Of a DNA stretch of 24,533 bases, positions 1-7,549 are shown piece after piece. How positions within the stretch are numbered: the stretch's first letter is position 1; every line of letters begins with the position of its first letter. The DNA comes from a virus. The stretch covers positions 1 through 24,533 of IMG/VR virus record IMGVR_UViG_3300027759_005135. One strand, written 5' to 3'. The notes below the pieces were generated by a model. The model ran no database searches. It was given only the letters and a program-made list of their open reading frames with translations, and was not told the DNA's origin. The position numbers were made by a program, and so were the translations under genes.

Positions 1-203
1 TTATTGAAAATTGCCGATGTTGATATGGTAGTAGATTCTCCCATTTTGTTTAAATCCGTACCACTTACGGTTTTGGTGTATCCTTTTTCAACACCAACTG
101 TTACTGATCTTACTCCAAATTCTTTATCCACATCAGGTTTTGTTTGAGCAAAAACAGACATACTAAACAAACTAAAAACTACAAATAACAATTTCAATTT
201 CAT
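1..203 (-). CDS. Exported protein, partial (C-terminus beyond window edge)
   Basis: An ATG at 201-203 opens a frame that runs 67 codons to the window edge without a stop; the TAA visible at positions 1-3 is out of frame. The first ~19 residues form a clear signal peptide (MKLK, then a hydrophobic run, then SVFA before Q), so the mature protein would begin QTKPDVDKEFG and is exported. I recognise no domain in the visible 48 mature residues. It starts 1 nt after the stop of the upstream Bug-like gene and has GGAAAT before the ATG, so it is the next gene of the same leftward operon. A perfect TATAAATA on the minus strand at 285-292 could supply an extra late transcript, but that sequence lies inside coding DNA and may be chance. 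Confidence 0.7.
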   Translation of the reverse strand, partial: MKLKLLFVVFSLFSMSVFAQTKPDVDKEFGVRSVTVGVEKGYTKTVSGTDLNKMGESTTISTSAIFN

Positions 204-204
204 T

Positions 205-1017
205 TTAATTTCCTTTTAAATTTATCCAAAACTTTCTTTCTGTGTTAAAAATTTTTACTGCTTCTTCACCTACATTTATGTCAATATTTATATTACTATT
301 TTTAATTAACAATTCTTCTTGATTATCAAACTTTTTGGTAATTTGTTTTATAAATTCTTCTTTTTTGTCTTGCGGCAATTCTTTGTTTGCAAATACATAA
401 AGTCTAGGAAACGAATCTTTTTCAAAGGTGTGAATTATTTTTCCGGTATTATTTTTAAGATACTGGTCACCAACATTTAATCCGCCTTGAGTTGTACAAT
501 GTCCGTCAAGATGGCCACCTAACATATCATTGCTAATCTGTTGAGCTAGTTTATATGGTACATAAGTAAAATCAATTTTATAATTTTGCATTAAATTTTT
601 CATTAAAAGACTACAAATTCCTTTTTCTCCTATACCGCCTACAAACCACTTACCTTTAATGTCTGCAATTTTATTATATGGAAAATTTGTATTAACAAAG
701 ATTGCTTGTTTACTCCGTGTTAATGTGGCTAATAATTCAGTTTCTTTTGTTGGATCTTGAGGCAAATAACCACTTTCTAAATTGGCTATATGCACAGCGC
801 TTGTGGTTGCTATTACAATTGAATTTTTATTTTGTAACACTTTTTGCCAAGCTATAGCTCCTTGTGCACCCGGTACTTTTTCTATTACCAAATTAGGAAA
901 TAATATATCTTTTATTGTGTTTATCTGTTGTTCACCGGCAGTATAAACAGTTTGAGAAACTGCCAAATTACAAACAAAAAATAAACTTCCTAAAAATGTT
1001 TTATAGATTAATTTCAT
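205..1017 (-). CDS. Bug/TctC-like periplasmic solute-receptor homologue
   Basis: This 270-aa protein has an N-terminal signal peptide (about residues 1-21, cleavage near AVS/QT). Its body resembles extracytoplasmic receptors of the tripartite tricarboxylate transporter type (Bug/TctC). Landmarks are VPGAQGAIA at ~48-56 (family: KPGAGG-x-IG), an FTYVPYK segment at ~150-156 (family: HVPYKG) and MLGGHLDG at ~165-172 (family: LLGGQVDL). Bug proteins are usually about 320 aa, so this is shortened. In bacteria they bind carboxylates and similar ligands in the periplasm and deliver them to a membrane permease; no permease is seen here. The start overlaps the ATP-grasp gene stop by 4 nt (ATGA), so translation is probably coupled. 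It could feed the infected cell, act as a decoy or exclusion factor, or have been recruited as a structural or binding protein; the sequence does not decide. Confidence 0.65.
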   Translation of the reverse strand: MKLIYKTFLGSLFFVCNLAVSQTVYTAGEQQINTIKDILFPNLVIEKVPGAQGAIAWQKVLQNKNSIVIATTSAVHIANLESGYLPQDPTKETELLATLTRSKQAIFVNTNFPYNKIADIKGKWFVGGIGEKGICSLLMKNLMQNYKIDFTYVPYKLAQQISNDMLGGHLDGHCTTQGGLNVGDQYLKNNTGKIIHTFEKDSFPRLYVFANKELPQDKKEEFIKQITKKFDNQEELLIKNSNINIDINVGEEAVKIFNTERKFWINLKGN

Positions 1018-2264
1018 AATTTTTTCAACTCGGTTAAAAACTCTTTAATATTATTTTGTATTTCATATGTATTTGAACCATATGCTCGCAGACCCACTAT
1101 ACTACTATGTAATCTAACGGGAACATTAATTTCTATGTTATATTTTTCAATCAAACTTTTAATATTAGAATTGATTCCTCCACTAGGCATGGGGCATACA
1201 AAATAACACATATAATTAGTATCGTCTATTATATTTGGTGCCACATCATGCATATAATTCAGTCTATTCACAATAAGGTTATTACTAGACCATGCCTTTG
1301 ATAACATTTTTTCTGCTCGAGAAGTGTAATCCATAATAATTAATTGATTGTTGTTTTGTATCACTTGAACGGAAAAAGGAGTATTTTTAATATTGTTTAT
1401 TTTAAACACATTATTAAGATAGGCAAAAATATTATTGGTGTCGTTGGAATCTGTTAACCTACCATAATCACCCATAAAAGATGGAGTATTTACAATATTA
1501 TATAATGTTTCTATAGTAACCATTCGGCGATTGTTGATAGGATCAGGTATAAAACTATCTTGAAAACTATCTGATTTTGGCTCTATGTAAATATCTCCAT
1601 TTCCATTAACCCATCCAGTGTAATATTTGATAAAATCAAAATCCATGGCTTGCTGTAGTATACATTGATGCATTCTTAGCGACTTATTGCTTTGTTGTAT
1701 TTCTAAAAAATTTTCAATATTGACATTGGCAATAAAATCAGCATAAGATGTAAATTTTTTATAGTATACATTAGAAGTTGGAGTTGGAATTGTTTTAATA
1801 TAGTTTTTAATATTATCACTAACACTTTCGTTTATTTCAATGCCTAAACCTATACTATGTAAAGCAGGATGTTTTGCTGCGGACCCCACTCTAGGCTTGC
1901 AAAACACTGCAGAATGTTCATTGAAAAAGTTTTGTATTTCCTCTATGGAAGTAGGTAGAATAGTGGGAATAGTAGGAAATTGATTATCAGCAAGAGCCTT
2001 ATGTAACAACCACTTGTCAGCTAAATTTTCATTTACTGGTTTAATTTTTGAACTTAAAAAAGATGGAGTGTGGCCGCCATATACTTCTACATATGTTTGA
2101 ATATCTTCTATGTTATCAAAAGATAAAGCATCTGGTTCCAATATAGTCAAATATGCCGTACATTCTGGATCATTATAGTTATTAGTTGTTTGTATACCAA
2201 AACTATTCAACGTACCAGCCAAACCGGTTCTTTGTGTTATACTATTAAGTAGAAATATTTTCAT
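1014..2264 (-). CDS. ATP-grasp-like enzyme
   Basis: A 416-aa protein with the general order of an ATP-grasp ligase: an N-terminal pre-ATP domain (~1-80); a LADKWLLHKAL helix followed by PTIPT (~81-101), as in the lid entry of carboxylate-amine ligases; FCKPRVGSAAK at ~121-131, where the ATP-phosphate lysine and flexible loop would lie; and a late acidic/Arg motif IIMDYTSRAE at ~309-318, matching the Mg-binding D-x-(N/D)-x-R of the fold. ATP-grasp enzymes join a carboxylate to an amine or thiol through an acyl phosphate, including on peptides. The substrate is unknown. It sits in a tail-fibre operon downstream of a radical SAM/SPASM gene and a glycine-rich protein, so a peptide or tail-protein substrate is conceivable. 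Family membership rests on motif order only; a distant glycan or amino-acid ligase is equally possible. Confidence 0.55.
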   Translation of the reverse strand: MKIFLLNSITQRTGLAGTLNSFGIQTTNNYNDPECTAYLTILEPDALSFDNIEDIQTYVEVYGGHTPSFLSSKIKPVNENLADKWLLHKALADNQFPTIPTILPTSIEEIQNFFNEHSAVFCKPRVGSAAKHPALHSIGLGIEINESVSDNIKNYIKTIPTPTSNVYYKKFTSYADFIANVNIENFLEIQQSNKSLRMHQCILQQAMDFDFIKYYTGWVNGNGDIYIEPKSDSFQDSFIPDPINNRRMVTIETLYNIVNTPSFMGDYGRLTDSNDTNNIFAYLNNVFKINNIKNTPFSVQVIQNNNQLIIMDYTSRAEKMLSKAWSSNNLIVNRLNYMHDVAPNIIDDTNYMCYFVCPMPSGGINSNIKSLIEKYNIEINVPVRLHSSIVGLRAYGSNTYEIQNNIKEFLTELKKL

Positions 2265-2265
2265 A

Positions 2266-2484
2266 CTAATATATCCATTGATTTTGTTGTGGCACAGGTG
2301 TTTCTGATTCTGTTGGTGTATTACTAGTATTCACAAAACCTCCAATCCACAAATCCAAATCAGATGTTGTCATTTCTTCAAATAAATTAATATCGTTTGG
2401 ATAAAGTAAAATGCGTGATGTGCCTTCAACGTCAATATGAATTGTTCGTTGTTCATCGTTATGTTCAATTATTGTATATGCCAT
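2266..2484 (-). CDS. Small protein, truncated paralogue of the neighbouring chaperone-like gene
   Basis: This 72-aa protein starts MAYTIIEH. It aligns with the N-terminal part of the next gene upstream (MSYKIVKF): both share the pattern of an Ile/Glu-rich strand pair followed by DLD-(L/I)-(W/Y)-I-x-GFV (here at ~42-51). It then ends in a short polar tail and lacks the C-terminal assembly-chaperone domain of its neighbour. It is separated by 8 nt from that neighbour and by 1 nt from the ATP-grasp gene. The most economical reading is tandem duplication followed by loss of the C-terminal domain, leaving a small module that may bind a fibre tip or compete with the full protein. No function is recognised from sequence alone. 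Confidence 0.6.
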   Translation of the reverse strand: MAYTIIEHNDEQRTIHIDVEGTSRILLYPNDINLFEEMTTSDLDLWIGGFVNTSNTPTESETPVPQQNQWIY

Positions 2485-2492
2485 GTGTATAA

Positions 2493-2954
2493 TTAATAAT
2501 TGTTCGGCCTAGTTGGCCATACCATGTTTGAGTCTAATGATTGTTTGGTAATATTTCGAAGTTCTTGCCTGTATTTTCTCCACATTTTTTTCTCCGTTGC
2601 AGTGAGAGGAGCATCAGACAATTGAGTCCAATCTGTTTCTTGCAATAAATATTTACGTTTTTGATATACTTGTTGTAAATTAAAATTACGTTTTTGATAT
2701 TCAGATTCATTTTCTGTAGAGTTATTAACTAATTTTTGAATTTCATTCATATTAGATATGCCAGCATTTAACAATTTATTTCGGTCCACTAACCAAGTGG
2801 GCACGAACCCTCTAATATAAATATCTAAATCATCACCCTCTGGATATTTTCCATTATCAATAGGTAAATCTATTGAAATTCGTTGATTATATCCTAAACA
2901 TTCAATTTCAATTTGACCCGTTTCTGGCCAAAACTTTACGATTTTATAACTCAT
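2493..2954 (-). CDS. Tail fibre assembly chaperone-like protein (APC domain)
   Basis: The C-terminal region has the look of the phage tail assembly chaperone (Phage_tail_APC-type) domain: LLQETDWTQLSDAPLT followed by a W-x-x-YRQELR-type motif and a terminal VWPTRP. These proteins accompany tail fibre genes and assist fibre folding or trimerisation. The frame is open to an ATG at 3023, but I place the start at 2954 (MSYKIV, 153 aa). That start avoids a 40-nt overlap with the glycine-rich gene and aligns exactly with the start of the 72-aa paralogue next door (MAYTII). A shared N-terminal module with DLDIYIRGFV precedes the APC domain. No strong Shine-Dalgarno is seen at either candidate start. 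Its place directly after the glycine-rich adhesin-like gene fits a chaperone for that fibre. Confidence 0.65.
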   Translation of the reverse strand: MSYKIVKFWPETGQIEIECLGYNQRISIDLPIDNGKYPEGDDLDIYIRGFVPTWLVDRNKLLNAGISNMNEIQKLVNNSTENESEYQKRNFNLQQVYQKRKYLLQETDWTQLSDAPLTATEKKMWRKYRQELRNITKQSLDSNMVWPTRPNNY

Positions 2955-2983
2955 TGAGTCATTATATGGCCCATTAATATTGT

Positions 2984-3373
2984 TCAAGTTATCGCTCCAC
3001 TTCTTGTACCAAAAGCTAACCAAGTAACAAAAGAATTCCCAGCAACTGCTGATCCACCTGCTCCTCCGCCACCATTACCAGTTTGCCCGTTCCAAGCGTC
3101 TCCAGCTTGTCCTGTGGTTCCAGAAGATCCTGCAGCTCCTCCAGCACCACCATAGTAAGTTTGCAAACCTTGTTGACCTGCTTGGCCACCATTACCAAAG
3201 GTTGCTAAAGTTCCGGACCCTCCTGAAGCGCCAGAGGGTCCACCAAAAGCACCAGAACCAGGCGATCCGCCAGTACCTTGGCCTCGGCCACCTCCACCTC
3301 CACCCCCGCCGGTGAATGAACATGCTCCACAGGCTATTAGTCTTTTTGATTGTATGTAAGGTTTAAATTTCAT
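2984..3373 (-). CDS. Glycine-rich adhesin/tail fibre tip-like protein
   Basis: From the ATG at 3371-3373 this is 129 aa. It opens with a short basic segment (MKFKPYIQSKR), then a two-cysteine motif ACGAC, then eight consecutive glycines (~22-29) and about 90 residues of Gly/Ala/Ser/Gln-rich sequence. It closes with GNSFVTW...GTRSGAIT, an ending I associate with glycine-rich C-termini of phage tail fibres. An upstream in-frame ATG at 3388 would overlap the radical SAM gene, but GGAG lies about 8 nt before the 3373 ATG, which decides the start; the gap to the radical SAM stop is then 4 nt. Two roles fit: the detached C-terminal half of the fibre gene at 4852-6390 (a receptor-binding tip, comparable in style to glycine-rich gp38-type adhesins), or a leader-bearing substrate of the adjacent radical SAM enzyme. 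The two are not exclusive. Confidence 0.7.
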   Translation of the reverse strand: MKFKPYIQSKRLIACGACSFTGGGGGGGGRGQGTGGSPGSGAFGGPSGASGGSGTLATFGNGGQAGQQGLQTYYGGAGGAAGSSGTTGQAGDAWNGQTGNGGGGAGGSAVAGNSFVTWLAFGTRSGAIT

Positions 3374-3377
3374 TTTT

Positions 3378-4838
3378 TTATACTCCATTAATTATGGACT
3401 GTTTAAATGTTTCATGATAAGGCAAATCGATACCCGTTTCTACCATTTCTACTGTATCATTAAACAATAATCTAAAAGCTGCTTTCTGTATTTCTCCATA
3501 CCAAATTTTTTCTACCCGGCAATTAGTCATAAAAACTTCATCTGGTAATTTAATTGGACAACTGCTTCTACAAATTTTAATATTATGACAAGAAGCGCAA
3601 TGCGACTCTTTTCGTTTCATATCTAGACTGATGATACGAATTCCTTTAATATTATTAAGGTGACCATATATATGAGATTCATCTGTATGTGGACAAGTTC
3701 TAATATTACCATCCAAATCCATTGACAATATGTCGGCCATGTCAGCACCACAATTTGTATTTTCTAATATAGGCTCTCCAGTAATAGTTTTGCGAGCATA
3801 TTGAGTTACACTATAACCCAGAGGACTTCCATATATGTCTGTATTTAACAAAGGAAGTTCATCAGCTGTGGCCTGGAACACAAGAGGTTCACCATTTTCA
3901 TCCAAACCCCTTTCGGTAAATTGTTTATAATGAGCTTCTAAGAAATTTTTTAAAATTATTCTAAATTTTTCTAAATTTTCTCCATGAATTACGTGACTAT
4001 AACTTTTACCTTTTGAAGCATCTGTTGGTTTAACGCCTTCAATTGGAGTACATGGTAAAGAATCAGTTATGTCATTTGCATTTTCAACATAGGTTCTTCC
4101 CAGGGAAAATGCAAGTTGAAAAGTCAATAAACCATGTTCCATAATTTTATTTCTAAAATAGTTGTTGATTTCAAATAAATCATAATTTCTATTTGATACG
4201 GTACAAGTAAATCCATATTCAACATTGCTTAATTTATCAAACATTTTTAATGTTTCTATTACCCGAGCTCGATGAAAAATATCTTCTCCACGTAATTCTT
4301 CTTGATGCATTGCATCATGAGATATATTAAGAAGAACGTCAGACTTTAAAGTACTAAAAAAATCTGCATGTTTTGGATGTAAAGCGCTTCCATTTGTAGA
4401 AATATAAAAATGACGACCTTCTTCGTCTAAAAAAGTCATTAATTCCATTACATCATTCCAATATAAAAATGGCTCACCGCCCCAAAGTTCAATACGAGAT
4501 AAATTATCCAAATCTAAGTTTTTATTAACAGCATCAAAAAACACTTCTAATTTCTCACGTTTAGGACGTTCATTTGGATTACCAATATCTTTTTGCATAC
4601 AGTATGTACAACTATAATTGCACGCATGGCCCATTAAAATACGTAATGCAACCGGTTTATTATGTTTTTTACGAGTGGCATAATTTTCTTTTGCTAGTTT
4701 GTAATACTCATTATCATTTCGTAGTGATGGATCACCAATAACAATTCTTGTGCCGTCCACTTCATGCAAAGAGTTAGTTTCATTACAATAATAAAACTCT
4801 AAGCCTTTTGATGTCACAAATTTTGTATAATTATTCAT
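3378..4838 (-). CDS. Radical SAM / SPASM-domain enzyme
   Basis: This 486-aa protein has the complete set of radical SAM motifs: CNYSCTYC (C73, C77, C80) for the 4Fe-4S cluster that cleaves S-adenosylmethionine, and GGEP at ~120-123 for SAM binding. It ends in a textbook SPASM domain with C363, C382 and the C-x2-C-x5-C-x3-C core (C414, C417, C423, C427) plus C440, which would bind auxiliary Fe-S clusters. Members of this group modify peptides or proteins (thioether or C-C crosslinks, epimerisation, formylglycine formation). The gene lies between a tail fibre gene that ends in a glycine tract and a glycine-rich, Cys-containing protein, 13 nt and 4 nt away. A tail-fibre substrate is therefore the leading hypothesis, but this is inference from context. 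The start at 4838 (MNNYTKF) has only a weak upstream GATAAG. Confidence 0.9.
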   Translation of the reverse strand: MNNYTKFVTSKGLEFYYCNETNSLHEVDGTRIVIGDPSLRNDNEYYKLAKENYATRKKHNKPVALRILMGHACNYSCTYCMQKDIGNPNERPKREKLEVFFDAVNKNLDLDNLSRIELWGGEPFLYWNDVMELMTFLDEEGRHFYISTNGSALHPKHADFFSTLKSDVLLNISHDAMHQEELRGEDIFHRARVIETLKMFDKLSNVEYGFTCTVSNRNYDLFEINNYFRNKIMEHGLLTFQLAFSLGRTYVENANDITDSLPCTPIEGVKPTDASKGKSYSHVIHGENLEKFRIILKNFLEAHYKQFTERGLDENGEPLVFQATADELPLLNTDIYGSPLGYSVTQYARKTITGEPILENTNCGADMADILSMDLDGNIRTCPHTDESHIYGHLNNIKGIRIISLDMKRKESHCASCHNIKICRSSCPIKLPDEVFMTNCRVEKIWYGEIQKAAFRLLFNDTVEMVETGIDLPYHETFKQSIINGV

Positions 4839-4851
4839 TTTCTTATCAATT

Positions 4852-6390
4852 TTAATAAATTGTTAAACCGCTACCACCACCACCGCCGCCACCACCGCCT
4901 ATGGTGCCATTGTTAGTAACGCTGATTGCATAACGAGCAATAAAGGCTGGGCCAGCAGTAGTTCCGTTTCGATTAGCTCCTACTATGCTATCAGTTCCAC
5001 TATTATAAAAAGCACCTTGTCCCCCATCTCCCCCTCGACCCAAAATAATTCCATTGTTTATTAAAGCAAGAGTACTTCCTGCAAAAAAACTGGAACCTGT
5101 GTCAAAAGCATAAGAACCAGTTGATGTTGAATATACATAAACGCCAGCATTGATTGTGATGGTAGCTACCAATGGTACGGTTTGATCCCAACCAGCTGCA
5201 ATTGCAGCCGATTTAAGATTATAGTTAGTCGTGTCACTAGAAATTGTTTGATTGAATACAAACTCTGGTGCAACATTAGTTATTGTAGGTGTAAAATTGG
5301 TGGAACCAAAATAACTTGGATCAGTTCCATTAGCAAAAGTTGCACCGGTGCCGTCTTGCGGAAACTTATATGTATAATTTATTGTAGGAATTCCTATAGT
5401 GGCTATTTTAAGTCCATTACTAACATTTGTAATAGCTGCTGATTCTAAACCTGATAAAGCATTTTCTAATTGAGTTTTTATATCACTAATTACATTTGCT
5501 TGTGTTGCACCACTTTGATGTGCTTTGTAAATATTATATGTTATTCCGTTTAAAACAACTTGTACATAGGAAAATAATGGAACACCATATGTGTTTGAAG
5601 ATTGGTTATTCCAAGTGCCACGGTTAAGTGAATAATCAAATAGACTTCCATATCCACTACCTGTGTAATACCAACCCCAATACAAAATTTGTTTAGTTGC
5701 GCCACCATTATGATCATATGCGTAAAGCCATTGGTCTTGTCCTGTATTATTTGTTATAGTGCAGGTTATATCATTTCCGCTTATAGTGGCCGTTACATTA
5801 AATCCAGAAGGAGAATCACCAAATACCGTTCTACCGCCACCTGCACCTCCGGCAAGAGCATAGTATGCCATTCCTGATACTTGAGCATCGGTATTTTGTG
5901 GTAAATTACTTTGAATCGAACAATAAGTTCTGTTGTCACTATATGCATTAGGATTATAAGCACCCCAAAAATAATTAGCACCAAAACTTACTGTACCATC
6001 AACATTTCTAGTTATTGGATTACCATTAAAATACATAACGATTAATGTGGAATAAGCAATTGATGGAAATGCTTTCATGGTCCATGTTGTAGTAACTGTA
6101 CCACCATTTATTAAATAATGGCCATTTTGTATTACTCTGGACGATCCTAACGTATTAAAATTTCCACCAGATAAATTTGATGGCCATAGTATATACATAT
6201 TTGAGTCTGCACGAGGTTGACCATAACCATCAAACAAACTTATTTCTCCACTAGCACGTTGTAATAAAGTTCTTACAGAAGAATTAAACAAATCAAGTTG
6301 TGCTGTTTGACTAATGTTTAATTGTTTTGCTATTGATTGGCCTGTAATCGATCCAATTAAACTAATTGGGCCTCCAGAATTTAATGGCAT
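4852..6390 (-). CDS. Tail fibre protein ending in a glycine tract (probable N-terminal part of a split fibre)
   Basis: A 512-aa structural protein. Its N-terminus (MPLNSGGPISLIGSITGQSI, then a later SGEISLFDGYGQPR) is of the kind seen in tail and baseplate-attached proteins of T4-like environmental phages. The middle is Ser/Thr/Asn/Tyr-rich beta-structure-like sequence. The C-terminal ~130 residues follow the common fibre pattern: INAGVYVYS..TGSYAFDTGS, LINNGIILGRGGDGGQGA, then ISVTNNGTI followed by nine glycines (codons 4873-4899) and an abrupt SGLTIY stop. Comparable fibres usually continue through a long Gly-rich region to a TWxxxGTRxGxI-type end, and that ending is instead found in the separate gene at 2984-3373. 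The start overlaps the preceding gene's stop by 1 nt. Receptor binding or a scaffold for a separate tip protein is likely. Confidence 0.7.
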   Translation of the reverse strand: MPLNSGGPISLIGSITGQSIAKQLNISQTAQLDLFNSSVRTLLQRASGEISLFDGYGQPRADSNMYILWPSNLSGGNFNTLGSSRVIQNGHYLINGGTVTTTWTMKAFPSIAYSTLIVMYFNGNPITRNVDGTVSFGANYFWGAYNPNAYSDNRTYCSIQSNLPQNTDAQVSGMAYYALAGGAGGGRTVFGDSPSGFNVTATISGNDITCTITNNTGQDQWLYAYDHNGGATKQILYWGWYYTGSGYGSLFDYSLNRGTWNNQSSNTYGVPLFSYVQVVLNGITYNIYKAHQSGATQANVISDIKTQLENALSGLESAAITNVSNGLKIATIGIPTINYTYKFPQDGTGATFANGTDPSYFGSTNFTPTITNVAPEFVFNQTISSDTTNYNLKSAAIAAGWDQTVPLVATITINAGVYVYSTSTGSYAFDTGSSFFAGSTLALINNGIILGRGGDGGQGAFYNSGTDSIVGANRNGTTAGPAFIARYAISVTNNGTIGGGGGGGGGSGLTIY

Positions 6391-7541
6391 TATGGAGTTC
6401 CGCCAGCAATAACGTTATTAGCAGAGATAAAGATTCCGTTTGCACCCATTGAAGCAATTACAGTTGCACCATATTTAAATATTAATTTTCCACCAGATTC
6501 CAATACAGAAAAATTAGAAGTTGTTAATGAATTTGCTGTGAGAGCTGCCGAAGCTGATCCTGTGTTTGCAAAAGTCACACGACCATAAGCATCAACAGAA
6601 ATAGTTGATAATGTATATGTTCCAGGAACAACACCAGAAACGGATAATCCTTCGGTAGACGTTGAGGTACTTGTGCTCGTAGTTGTTGTACTTGTACCAG
6701 AATATATGTTATTTGGATAACCTACAGGCACACTATACTGTAAATAATTTTGTAACTTGGTTGTACCAATATTTAAATCTTTAATGAGATACGATGAATT
6801 AACCCCAAGATTTGAGAATTGAAGAATGGTATTATAATCTTGAATGAGAGAGATTGAGTTTGTATAGAATGTTGTATCACCTACTCGCCTACTATTTAAT
6901 AAATCAAATGCTGTTTGAGCCGATGCAATAATAGTATTCATCGAGGCTCTTGATATGTCACTATAGGTATTACTGCCAACTATACTTAAACTGGCATTTA
7001 ATGTGGTTTTACTACTTAATAACTGTATAACACTATTTGAAACATCTTGTACAACTGCCAAACTGGTAAAATTGCCAAGAATAGGAGCATTGTTTTGAAT
7101 GCCGTCAACTTGATTACAAATTTGTAAAACTTGCCGGCCAATGGACATGGCAATTTGATAATCTGGTGTAGTTAATTTATTTGTTGATTCTGTTGCACCA
7201 GACATTCTATTTGTATGATCTGTAAAACTTGATATCTCAATTAGAAGATTATTGGCCAATGCATTCAAAGTATTAGCTTCTATTGGTGCTACGTTATATG
7301 TTACTGATTGAGTATTTGAATATGTGAGCAAATAATTTGTATAACTTGTCATCAAAGTCAAATTAGCAGAATGTGGATTCTGAAAATAATTTGCAACAGA
7401 ACTTCCGGACAAATCACTGGCCTGCCAAGTGTATAAAGGACTTGGATAATTTAGCGAAAGCTTTTGACCATCAGTAAGTTCGTTGTTTGCACCAAACTTG
7501 GCTGAATCAAAATTGTAATTTAGTCTACCAAAAACACTCAT
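6390..7541 (-). CDS. Tail/baseplate structural protein with fibre-like C-terminus
   Basis: This 383-aa protein has three parts. The first ~270 residues are mostly helical, uncharged Ser/Asn/Leu-rich sequence. A Ser/Thr-only linker lies at ~282-296. The C-terminal ~85 residues carry the fibre-type repeat VPGTYTLSTISVDAYGRVTFAN, and end LESGGKLIFKYGATVIASMGANGIFIS, which resembles the beta-strand tails of phage fibre and receptor-binding proteins. It lies between the gp5 needle and the tail fibre and overlaps the latter by 1 nt, so it probably forms part of the baseplate periphery or connects the fibre to it. I cannot assign a T4 gene number. The Thr/Ser linker resembles hinge segments between rigid domains. 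Confidence 0.6.
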   Translation of the reverse strand: MSVFGRLNYNFDSAKFGANNELTDGQKLSLNYPSPLYTWQASDLSGSSVANYFQNPHSANLTLMTSYTNYLLTYSNTQSVTYNVAPIEANTLNALANNLLIEISSFTDHTNRMSGATESTNKLTTPDYQIAMSIGRQVLQICNQVDGIQNNAPILGNFTSLAVVQDVSNSVIQLLSSKTTLNASLSIVGSNTYSDISRASMNTIIASAQTAFDLLNSRRVGDTTFYTNSISLIQDYNTILQFSNLGVNSSYLIKDLNIGTTKLQNYLQYSVPVGYPNNIYSGTSTTTTSTSTSTSTEGLSVSGVVPGTYTLSTISVDAYGRVTFANTGSASAALTANSLTTSNFSVLESGGKLIFKYGATVIASMGANGIFISANNVIAGGTP

Positions 7542-7549
7542 CTATATTC

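Noticed and set aside
285-292. Perfect TATAAATA on the minus strand upstream of the partial exported gene
   Set aside because: It is within the Bug-like coding sequence and the downstream gene is already in an operon; not enough to call a promoter.
2816-2823. Perfect TATAAATA on the plus strand
   Set aside because: It lies inside a minus-strand gene pointing away from any plus-strand gene; it serves as evidence that this octamer arises by chance in AT-rich DNA.
2955-3023. N-terminal extension MVSFWYKKWSDN of the APC protein
   Set aside because: It overlaps the glycine-rich gene by 40 nt and is not matched in the paralogue, whose start aligns with the ATG at 2954.
3016-3198. Minus-strand 60-aa frame (MVMVAKQVN...) inside the glycine-rich gene
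   Set aside because: It is a frame shadow of Gly codons (GGN read out of phase), with no RBS and overlapping a better-supported gene.
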